A stretch of DNA of 64,000 nt from contig DATFHF010000056.1 of assembly GCA_035248685.1 (NCBI GenBank), positions 58,660 through 122,659 of the forward strand. The letters run 5' to 3'. The notes beneath the pieces are model-generated. The model was not told the DNA's origin. It saw only the letters and a list, made by a program, of their open reading frames with translations, and searched no databases. This document shows, piece by piece, positions 24,880 through 31,909 of this stretch; position 1 is the first letter of the stretch; each line of letters starts with the position of its first letter. The stretch is from Jatrophihabitans_A sp035248685. Its GTDB lineage: Bacteria; Actinomycetota; Actinomycetes; Mycobacteriales; Jatrophihabitantaceae. The position numbers were made by a program, and so were the translations under genes.

Positions 24880-25683
24880 ATGGTGCAACAGTGCGCCGCG
24901 CATACTGCCGAGATGGACAGCAGCGGAGGGTCCAGTATCCATCTGTTCGGAGGGCCGTACGTGACGGTGGACGGCGCCCGCCGGCAGGTGCCCGAGGGCA
25001 GCAAGCGGCTGCTTGCCTTCGTCGCTTTGCGGCGTGGCCGGGTCGAGCGCCGGCATGCTGCCGGCACGCTGTGGCCGGTCGGCGACGACGGCCGGGCGGC
25101 CGGCAACCTGCGGTCGGCACTGTGGCGGTTGCGGGGTGCCGACATCGAGATCATGCAATGCGACAAATGGTCTTTGCGACTGGCTGACGGGGTTGCGGTG
25201 GATGTCCAGCTGGTCACCGAATGGGCCGACCGGGTGATCGGCAACCGCGCGCTGGAACGCGATCTGGCCGTGTCACCAGCGCGGTTGGACGCGCTGGACC
25301 TGTTGCCGGGCTGGTATGACGACTGGGCGATCCTGGAACGTGAGCGGCTGCGGCAGCGAGTGCTGCACGCGCTGGAAGCACTGAGCCGGCGGCTGGTCGA
25401 GCTCGGTCGGTACGCCGACGCGGTGGAGGCAGCGATCGCCGCGATTGCCGCCGAGCCGCTGCGCGAGAGCGCGCAACGGGCGCTGATCGAGGCGCACCTC
25501 AGTGAAGGCAACTGGGTCGAGGCACATCGCGGCTTCGTCAACTATCGCGACCTGTTGCGCCGTGAGCTGGGCGTTTCGCCGTCCCACGAGCTGGCCAGCT
25601 TCGTCTACCAGTCGGCTTCTACCTGGCAGGCCGAACCCGCCGGTCGACGGGCCCGACAGCCGGCTGCGCTCGCCGCCTTCTGA
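24880..25683 (+). CDS. BTAD-domain (SARP-like) transcriptional regulator
   Basis: I choose ATG 24880, six bases after AGGGGG; 267 residues. The N-terminal part is an OmpR-like winged helix (IHLFGGPYVTVDGARRQVPEGSKRLLAFVAL, AAGTLWPVGDDGRAAGNLRSALWRLR). Residues about 120-250 are a bacterial transcriptional activator domain with TPR-like helices (LLPGWYDDWAILERERLRQRVLHALEALSRRL, AIAAEPLRESAQRALIEAHLSEGNWVEAHRGFVNYRDLLRRELGVSPS). It follows the eCIS operon after a 151-base gap on the same strand and could control it. Small stand-alone regulators of this type often control secondary metabolism or development in actinobacteria, so the link is inference. Confidence 0.82.
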   Translation: MVQQCAAHTAEMDSSGGSSIHLFGGPYVTVDGARRQVPEGSKRLLAFVALRRGRVERRHAAGTLWPVGDDGRAAGNLRSALWRLRGADIEIMQCDKWSLRLADGVAVDVQLVTEWADRVIGNRALERDLAVSPARLDALDLLPGWYDDWAILERERLRQRVLHALEALSRRLVELGRYADAVEAAIAAIAAEPLRESAQRALIEAHLSEGNWVEAHRGFVNYRDLLRRELGVSPSHELASFVYQSASTWQAEPAGRRARQPAALAAF

Positions 25684-25766
25684 AGCGGGATGACCAGTCC
25701 GTCCCGGCCACGAGGTACGGTCAAGGTAGCTGAAGCACCAGCCCACCCGACCGAGGGTTTCCCGTC

Positions 25767-26783
25767 ATGGCATTGGGTAAACGACAATCACACAAGGATT
25801 CCAAGGCTAACTCGACAGCTGAACCGGGTGCACTCACCCAGCTGTCCGACACCTCCTGGAAAGGCGTGCTTAGGCGCTGCCTGAAGGAGTTCAAGAACGA
25901 CAACCTGTCCGACTGGGCGGCCGCGTTGACCTACCGCGGCGTGCTCACGCTGGCGCCCGGACTGCTGGTGCTGGTGTCCATCCTCGGCCTGCTGGGCCGC
26001 TCGACGACCAACAAATTGTTGGACAACGTCGGGCAGTTGGCACCGGGCAACGTCCGATCGGTGCTAGAGCAGGTGATCAACAGCGTGCAGCAACGGCACA
26101 GCGCCGGATTGGCCGCCGTCATCGGGATACTGCTGGCGCTGTGGTCGGCGTCGGGCTACGTGTCGGCGTTCATGCGGGCGTCCAATGCCATCTACGAGAT
26201 GGGCGAGGGACGTCCGATCTGGAAGACCATCCCGGTGCGATTGGGGATCACGGCGGCGATGGTGGTGCTGGGCGTGCTGGCAGCGATCATCGTGGTGTTC
26301 ACCGGGCCGCTTGCCGACCGGGTCGGCCATGCCTTGGGGATGGGCAACACCGCGCTGCTGGTGTGGAGCATCGTCAAGTGGCCGTTGCTGATCGCCATCG
26401 TCAGCCTGATGCTGGCGATCCTGTACTACGCGGCACCGAACGTGAAGCAGCCCGGCGTGCAGTGGATCAGCCCGGGTGGTGTGCTGGCGGTGCTGATCTG
26501 GCTGGTCGCCTCGGGGATCTTCGCGGTGTACGTGGCGAACTTCTCTTCCTACAACAAGACCTACGGCTCACTGGCCAGCGTGATCATCTTCCTGGTTTGG
26601 TTGTGGTTGACCAACGTGGCGATCCTGCTCGGCGCGGAGTTCAACGCCGAGTTGCAACACGCCCGAGCGATCCAGGCCGGCCAGCCGGCCGACCAGGTGC
26701 CGTTCGCTGAGCCGCGGGACACTCGCAAGCTGGACGAGGACAAAATCCGGCAGGCCACCGCGCTGCGCGAAGGCGACACCTAG
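25767..26783 (+). CDS. YihY/BrkB family integral membrane protein
   Basis: The 338-residue protein has a cytoplasmic N-terminus and the family-typical DWAAALTYRGVLTLAPGLLVLVSILGLLG, SASGYVSAFMRASNAIYEM, PIWKTIPVRLGITAAMVVLGVLA and FSSYNKTYGSLASVIIFLVWLWLTNVAILLGAEFNAEL. About six membrane helices can be drawn. YihY/BrkB proteins have no settled function (once misassigned as RNase BN). The final 40 residues are polar. It converges on the DUF1801 pseudogene, with their ends 18 bases apart. Confidence 0.9.
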   Translation: MALGKRQSHKDSKANSTAEPGALTQLSDTSWKGVLRRCLKEFKNDNLSDWAAALTYRGVLTLAPGLLVLVSILGLLGRSTTNKLLDNVGQLAPGNVRSVLEQVINSVQQRHSAGLAAVIGILLALWSASGYVSAFMRASNAIYEMGEGRPIWKTIPVRLGITAAMVVLGVLAAIIVVFTGPLADRVGHALGMGNTALLVWSIVKWPLLIAIVSLMLAILYYAAPNVKQPGVQWISPGGVLAVLIWLVASGIFAVYVANFSSYNKTYGSLASVIIFLVWLWLTNVAILLGAEFNAELQHARAIQAGQPADQVPFAEPRDTRKLDEDKIRQATALREGDT

Positions 26784-26801
26784 GGTAGGGCGCGCTGAGC
26801 T

Positions 26802-27197
26802 CTAGCTGTCGCGCTTGAGCTTGCGCCAGCCGCCGGCCCGATTGTTGGCGATGATCTGGGCGAACATGGCGCTCAGCGCCCGGGCGTTGAGCTGCTCGCC
26901 CGGGCGCACCGCGACGGTCCGGGTGGTCTTGTTGGCATGACCGGCGGTGATGATCCGCTCCGGGTCGTCGACGATGCCCCCGTCCTAGAGGAAGACGTTC
27001 ACGTGCGCCTTGGCCGCCAGCAGGGCACAGATGTTGCCGTCCAGCACGAAGTAGGGCAGGTAGCTGCGCTTGATGGTCTCGGTGACCGCCGGATCCACCG
27101 CGTGCACCAAGTCGCGCACCTCGCGGCAGATCTGCTGCTGCCAGTCGAGCAGGCCGTCGATATAGGCGTCCACCCGCGGATCCTTGAGGTAACTCAT
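26802..27197 (-). pseudogene. DUF1801 protein gene interrupted by an in-frame amber codon
   Basis: From ATG 27197 the frame encodes MSYLKDPRVDAYIDGLLDWQ, then a DUF1801-type segment (EVRDLVHAVDPAVTETIKRSYLPYFVLDGNICALLAAKAHVNVFL). Codon 71 is TAG (CTA at 26985-26987 on the given strand). The same frame then continues for 61 more codons with clear family sequence (DGGIVDDPERIITAGHANKT, TVAVRPGEQLNARALSAMFAQIIANNRAGGWRKLKR) to a stop at 26802-26804. Relatives usually have an aromatic residue at this spot, so TAC to TAG is a one-base nonsense change. It may be a recent mutation, a sequencing error or, less likely, readthrough. Confidence 0.8.
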
Positions 27198-27265
27198 GGC
27201 GGCTCCTTCGCATACCCGCCGGAAAGACCTGCTCAGCATGGCACTTGCCGGTAGCGTGGGCGATC

Positions 27266-27622
27266 ATGGATGCCAGCACGCCGGCCGAACTGCTCGCCGA
27301 ACACCGAGCTGCGATCGAAGCGCAGCTTATCGAGCTGACCGCCGAACTCGACCGGCTGGCGGCTGCCACCGAGATGAGCAACCACGACGACGAGCACGAC
27401 CCGGAGGGCGCCACGGTCGGCTTCGAGCGGGCGCAGCTATCCGCGCTGCTCGATCGCACCCGCGAACATCTGAAGGAACTCGACGCCGCCGACCGCCGGC
27501 TGGCCGCCGGAACGTACGGCCGCTGCGAAGGCTGCACAGAGCCGATCGGGGACGAGCGGCTGCGCGCGTTGCCGGCCGCCCGGCTATGCGTGCGCTGCGC
27601 CGGTAAAGCCGCCCGGCGCTGA
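27266..27622 (+). CDS. TraR/DksA-type C4 zinc-finger protein
   Basis: Starting at ATG 27266, the 118-residue protein has a long helical N-terminal coiled-coil (LLAEHRAAIEAQLIELTAELDRLAAATE, QLSALLDRTREHLKELDAADRRLAAGTYG). A C4 zinc site follows (RCEGCTEPIGDERLRALPAARLCVRCAG: C-x2-C-x17-C-x2-C). This is the DksA/TraR architecture, whose founder binds the RNA polymerase secondary channel; actinobacterial members are less well studied. An upstream in-frame start is possible, but the leader MPVAWAI looks non-coding. RNase HI starts three bases after its stop. Confidence 0.85.
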   Translation: MDASTPAELLAEHRAAIEAQLIELTAELDRLAAATEMSNHDDEHDPEGATVGFERAQLSALLDRTREHLKELDAADRRLAAGTYGRCEGCTEPIGDERLRALPAARLCVRCAGKAARR

Positions 27623-27625
27623 GTC

Positions 27626-28099
27626 GTGGAGGACAGGCCTCGCACGGTTGCCGAGTCACCGCGGGTGGTGATCTACACCGACGGCGCCTGCAAGGGCAAC
27701 CCTGGTCCGGGCGGCTGGGGCGCTTGGCTGAGCAGCGGTGAGCACAGCAAGGAGCTATTCGGTGGCGAGGCGCAGACCACCAACCAGCGGATGGAGCTGC
27801 TGGCCGCTATCGAGGCGCTGGCTGCGTTGAAGTGGCCGTGCCGAGTGCTGCTCTACACCGACAGCAGGTACCTGCTGGAAGGGATCACCCGCTGGATCCA
27901 CGGCTGGAAGCGCAACGGCTGGCAGAACGCCGCCAAGCAGCCGGTGAAGAACGCCGAGCTGTGGCGCCGGCTGGACGAGCAGGCCGCCCGCCACGACGTC
28001 GAATGGCAGTGGGTGAAAGGCCATTCTGGTGATCTGGGCAACGAACGGGCCGATCAGCTGGCTAATGCCGGAGTGGCCGCGGCAGCAGCTAGCCGGTAG
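27626..28099 (+). CDS. rnhA: Ribonuclease HI
   Basis: The GTG start at 27626 gives 157 residues, the normal length for bacterial RNase HI. The catalytic set is complete: D19 (YTDGACKGNPGPGGWGAW), E57 (TTNQRMELLAAIEAL), D79 (YTDSRYLLEGITRWIHGWKRNGW) and D143 (NERADQLAN), with the accessory H133 in KGHSGD. It cleaves RNA in RNA:DNA hybrids, removing primers and R-loops. It forms a short operon with the DksA-like gene. The KAP NTPase gene begins 25 bases downstream; in-frame codons upstream of that start overlap rnhA and are not coding. Confidence 0.95.
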   Translation: MEDRPRTVAESPRVVIYTDGACKGNPGPGGWGAWLSSGEHSKELFGGEAQTTNQRMELLAAIEALAALKWPCRVLLYTDSRYLLEGITRWIHGWKRNGWQNAAKQPVKNAELWRRLDEQAARHDVEWQWVKGHSGDLGNERADQLANAGVAAAAASR

Positions 28100-28124
28100 C
28101 CAGCACCGGCGGTACCTTCTGGCC

Positions 28125-30845
28125 ATGGCCGTGCAAGCAGTGCCGAGTTGGTCATCGCTGTCGTCAGAGACACGCGAGGTATTCGAGTGGGCCGCTGCCT
28201 GCGAGACGAGTGGCGAGGGTGTCGGAACTAACGTCATCCTGATCGGCATCCTGCAGGCAGGCGCCGGCGCCAGTCCGGCCGACGTCCTTATGCGCCACTT
28301 CGGAATTAGTCAAGATGCGCTCCTCCGGGCGTTACGCCTCAGCGACCTTGCGATGGATCCGAATGTCATCGAGCGCAAGAAGCTCTCCCAGTGGCCGCTG
28401 CTGACCCCCAACGCACGGAGCTGCCTGATGCGGGCAAACGAACTCCAAGCAGAGGCCAGGGTCTGGAGACTGAATATTGAAAGCCTGTTTGGCGCGATCC
28501 TCAGCGGCAACGGCTCCGCACGGGCCGGACTGGCCCAGGTTCTTACCGGCATATTGATCGACGACGTCGCTGACCACTACCTGCGCTGGCTCAGGTCCGG
28601 CAAGGGCAATTATGCCGAGGCACTTGTAGAACGCTTTCCGCTCACTCATCCCATCGAACTTCCGTGGCCCAATCTGGCGATCCTGCTGCGCCGAGGCACG
28701 CCGAACGAATCACCTTATCGGGCAGCAGGATTGGGCATCGTCGTTCAGGATAATTTGCTGGTGACCGCGGTGCCTCCATCAATGGCCGATGAGGCGCGGG
28801 ATGCGTCAGGAGCCGTGCATAGGCTTGATTGGATTCCGGTAACAGGAAGCTCGCTGTTCGCTGCTCGACTGGATCCGCCCGCCACGTCGGCCAGTTCGCC
28901 GACTATTGGCAATCTGGTCATGAAAGGCGATCTGCGCTACTTCGCGGTATCGGATGACGGCCGGGAGACGAGGGTGTTGTCTGCTCGGCCGCCCGCCCAA
29001 TTGCCAACCGCTTTTCCGGGCTACACCGTGCTGGGCTCACCGTTGCTGGACGAGAACGACAATCTGGTCGGCCTTGTCGAACGCATCTCCTCCGATGGGA
29101 TGGTGGTGAGCGGCAATGCCGATGCCGTCCGGGTAACACTGGCCAATCTCGGATGGCCGGTGGCGCAGCCGCAGTCGACCTCGCCGACCAGGTCGGTCGG
29201 CACCTCCAGCGGGGCGGGCAACGACACCGTCGCCGAGACCGACCAACTGGGCTTCGACGTTTACGTCAATGCCTTCGCCGACCTGATCATGTCCGAGTAC
29301 ACCAAGCCACCGCTGACCATCGGCATATTCGGCTCGTGGGGAATGGGCAAGTCCTTCCTGCTCGAACACATCCGGCGCACCATCAGGACGAGGCAGGCAG
29401 CCGGTAACAGAACCGGGCCACGGATCCACACGGTGTGCTTCAACGCCTGGGAATACTCGGCCACCGATGCTATCTGGCCGGCGCTGGTCCGCAAGATCGT
29501 GACCGAGCTGGATCAGCTAAGCAGCTGGCCACGCCGGAAGCGGGTGTGGACCCGACTCCGCTGGAACCTACGCCGGGAGTGGCGCTCGCTGCGCATCAAG
29601 CTGGTGACTGCCGCCCTAGCGTTGGCGATCGTGGCGGCGGTCGCGGTGGGAAAGCAAGGGCTTGCGGTCGGGCTCGGTGGCCTGACCGCGCTGCTGGGGA
29701 TCGCCGGATTGGTCAAGGCCGCGAACGATCCGGTCGCCAAGTGGGTCACCGGACTGTTCGCCGGTAGCGACTACGGCGGACAGATCAGCCTGATGGAGGA
29801 CATCAAGCACGACCTGGAGGAACTTGAGCGTCGGCTGCACGTCGACGGCGATCCGAACAAGCACGGATTGACCGGACGGATCCTGGTGATCATCGACGAT
29901 CTGGATCGCTGCGAGCCGGCCAAGGCGGTCGAGGTATTGCAGGCGGTAAACCTGCTGTTGAACTTTCCGAGCTTCATCGTGTGCCTGGGCATTGACGCCC
30001 GGATCATTACCGCCGCGGTGGAGAAGCACTACGAAGGGCTGCTGGGCGCGGCCGGTGCTTCGGGCTACGAATACCTCGACAAGATAGTGCAGATCCCGTT
30101 CCGGATCCCGGAACCCAACCCGAACGACATCACCACCTTCATCAAGAGCCAGCTGGCGGTGCGGCTGGATCCGGGAGCAGTCGCGCGACCGGCCAAGGTG
30201 TCCGACAGCCAACCTCAGGAAGACTCATCGCCGACCGCGATGATTCAGTTCGACCGCGTGTCCGAGCAGGCGCAGCCGGAGCGGGTAGAAGACCCCGACG
30301 AGCTGGCCGAACGGAAGCTCCGAAGGTCAGCCATGCCCGAGGTGCTGTTCACCATGGACGAGCAGCGGGCGTTCGAGCTGTTCGTCCCGTACCTGCGTCC
30401 CAACCCGAGACACCTCAAGCGACTGATCAATGTTTACCGACTGGTCCGTTCGCTCGGCCTGGCCGAGCAGGAGCCGCTGATGGTCGAGCAGCCTGCGGCG
30501 GTGCTGCGCTGGCTGATCATGTGGGCGCAGTGGCCACTCACCTCGTCCATAATGCTGCGCCGGCTGGAGGACGCTGCTTTCAGCTCGGAGGCGGGTGATC
30601 CACTGCTCGACCTGCTCGACAAGGCGGAAAAGGCGATCGACAGTTCGGAAACCGACCGAAAGGCGCGGGCCGATCGGGACGACGACCCGGCAAAGCTGCG
30701 TGGCCTGCTCAACGTTGCCGACTGCGCGCTGTCACTCGACGGGATCCGGCGCATCCGGCGTTACACGGTAAACTTCAACCCGGCCGTCGAGGAGCAATTA
30801 CGTGCCCTGCCGGCTTCGGCCGTACCAGCCCAACCATCGGCCTAG
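28125..30845 (+). CDS. Multidomain KAP-family P-loop NTPase with Clp_N-like and degenerate trypsin-like N-terminal domains
   Basis: The start is ATG 28125, giving 906 residues. Residues 1-145 look like a Clp N-terminal repeat pair (NVILIGILQAGAGASPADVL, LTPNARSCLMRANELQAEAR). Residues about 165-345 resemble a trypsin-like fold ending FPGYTVLGSPLLDENDNLVGLV, where the GDSGGP catalytic motif is replaced, so it is probably inactive. The KAP NTPase follows: Walker A GSWGMGKS at about 403-410, VCFNAWEYSATDAIWPALVRKI, a membrane hairpin at about 494-526, Walker B VIIDDLDRCEPAKAVEVLQAVN at about 587-608. A long insert and a helical tail close it. KAP NTPases are membrane-linked and enriched in conflict and defence settings. 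I infer a sensor or defence role. Codon bias is slightly weaker than in its neighbours. Confidence 0.78.
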   Translation: MAVQAVPSWSSLSSETREVFEWAAACETSGEGVGTNVILIGILQAGAGASPADVLMRHFGISQDALLRALRLSDLAMDPNVIERKKLSQWPLLTPNARSCLMRANELQAEARVWRLNIESLFGAILSGNGSARAGLAQVLTGILIDDVADHYLRWLRSGKGNYAEALVERFPLTHPIELPWPNLAILLRRGTPNESPYRAAGLGIVVQDNLLVTAVPPSMADEARDASGAVHRLDWIPVTGSSLFAARLDPPATSASSPTIGNLVMKGDLRYFAVSDDGRETRVLSARPPAQLPTAFPGYTVLGSPLLDENDNLVGLVERISSDGMVVSGNADAVRVTLANLGWPVAQPQSTSPTRSVGTSSGAGNDTVAETDQLGFDVYVNAFADLIMSEYTKPPLTIGIFGSWGMGKSFLLEHIRRTIRTRQAAGNRTGPRIHTVCFNAWEYSATDAIWPALVRKIVTELDQLSSWPRRKRVWTRLRWNLRREWRSLRIKLVTAALALAIVAAVAVGKQGLAVGLGGLTALLGIAGLVKAANDPVAKWVTGLFAGSDYGGQISLMEDIKHDLEELERRLHVDGDPNKHGLTGRILVIIDDLDRCEPAKAVEVLQAVNLLLNFPSFIVCLGIDARIITAAVEKHYEGLLGAAGASGYEYLDKIVQIPFRIPEPNPNDITTFIKSQLAVRLDPGAVARPAKVSDSQPQEDSSPTAMIQFDRVSEQAQPERVEDPDELAERKLRRSAMPEVLFTMDEQRAFELFVPYLRPNPRHLKRLINVYRLVRSLGLAEQEPLMVEQPAAVLRWLIMWAQWPLTSSIMLRRLEDAAFSSEAGDPLLDLLDKAEKAIDSSETDRKARADRDDDPAKLRGLLNVADCALSLDGIRRIRRYTVNFNPAVEEQLRALPASAVPAQPSA

Positions 30846-30854
30846 GATCACGCC

Positions 30855-31568
30855 ATGTCGACCGATCACACCCTGCTGTCGGTACGCGGGCATGCCCGGC
30901 GGATGGTGGCGCCGGACCAGGCGATCATCCACTGCGCGGTGAGCAAGGTGGCTGACTCGCCTGGTGCTGCCAGCGCGGCAGTCGGTGCCGTCCTGACCGA
31001 AGTCACCGGCGAACTGGCCGCGCTCGGCGGCCAGCCGCTGACCCCGGATACCGTCCGGGCCCCGCTCACCTGGTCGGCGCAGTCGCTGTCCGTCCAAGCG
31101 GAGTATGACCACGACAAGGCCACCGGCAGGCATGGCCCGACCGGACGTCATCATGCCTCGGTCGCCCTCCTGCTCACCCTGCGCGACTTCACCCTGTCGG
31201 AGACGATTACCGGCACAATTACCGGCCATTCCGAGTTGAGTGTGCACTCGGTGAACTGGGCGGTCGACGCCGACAACCCAGGCTGGCAGCAGGTGCGAGC
31301 CGACGCCATTCAGGCTGCCCTGCGCACCGGGCAGCACTACGCGGCGGCACTCGGCGGCACGGTGGTCGCCGTCCAGCATGTCGCCGATGCCGGCCTGCTC
31401 GGTGGTGAGGCACCCGGTCCGCATGTTGCGCTTGCCTACGCCGCCAGCGCCGGCGGCGGGCTTAGCAGTCCCGGTGACACCATCGCACTGGATCCGGTGC
31501 CGCAGGAACTCAGCGCCACCATAGAGGCCCGCTTTACCGCCACGGTGGGGCCGCTACCGGCCGACTAA
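30855..31568 (+). CDS. SIMPL (DUF541) domain protein
   Basis: The 237-residue protein starts at ATG 30855 with LLSVRGHARRMVAPDQAIIHCAVSKVADSPGAASAAV, the SIMPL-domain opening. It continues with VQAEYDHD--TGRHGPTGRHHASVALLLTLRDF and ends in TIEARFTATVGPLPAD. No signal peptide is seen, unlike the periplasmic members of Gram-negative bacteria. SIMPL proteins have no defined biochemical role. It lies nine bases after the KAP NTPase gene, so the two are probably cotranscribed, though linked function is not implied. Confidence 0.82.
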   Translation: MSTDHTLLSVRGHARRMVAPDQAIIHCAVSKVADSPGAASAAVGAVLTEVTGELAALGGQPLTPDTVRAPLTWSAQSLSVQAEYDHDKATGRHGPTGRHHASVALLLTLRDFTLSETITGTITGHSELSVHSVNWAVDADNPGWQQVRADAIQAALRTGQHYAAALGGTVVAVQHVADAGLLGGEAPGPHVALAYAASAGGGLSSPGDTIALDPVPQELSATIEARFTATVGPLPAD

Positions 31569-31677
31569 GGCTGCCTACCGCCCGCGGGATAGGGAGTTCT
31601 CCCGATGTGCGGGCCCCCCTCAGACGCGCATCGTCGGATCAGCGCAGAAAGCAGCGCGATCACAGAGGGAGAAGATC

Positions 31678-31842
31678 ATGAACTACCTGGGCAACGGTTA
31701 CCTGGACACCGTCGAGGGCGATGCCGCCTACCGTCGCGACCGGATCGCCGAGGACTTCCGTCGGATCGGTGGTCGGGAGCGCGGGGTCGTCCGGCGGGGC
31801 AGCCGCTGGCACCTGCGGCGTGACCACCGCACCCACAACTGA
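31678..31842 (+). CDS. Small arginine-rich protein (54 residues)
   Basis: ATG 31678 follows GAGGGAGAAG, a very good ribosome-binding site. The product starts MNYLGNGYLDTVEGDAAYRR, continues with DRIAEDFRRIGGRERGVVRR and ends HRTHN. About a quarter of the residues are Arg and third positions are G/C-rich. No domain is recognised. It is cut off from the SIMPL gene by 109 bases and precedes the LuxR gene by 67 bases. It could be a nucleic-acid-binding peptide. Confidence 0.6.
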   Translation: MNYLGNGYLDTVEGDAAYRRDRIAEDFRRIGGRERGVVRRGSRWHLRRDHRTHN

Positions 31843-31909
31843 CCGGCACCAGCACCGCACGGACACCTGGATGCTAGGACTGTCGGAGCCGGCGACCAGA
31901 ATCACCTGC

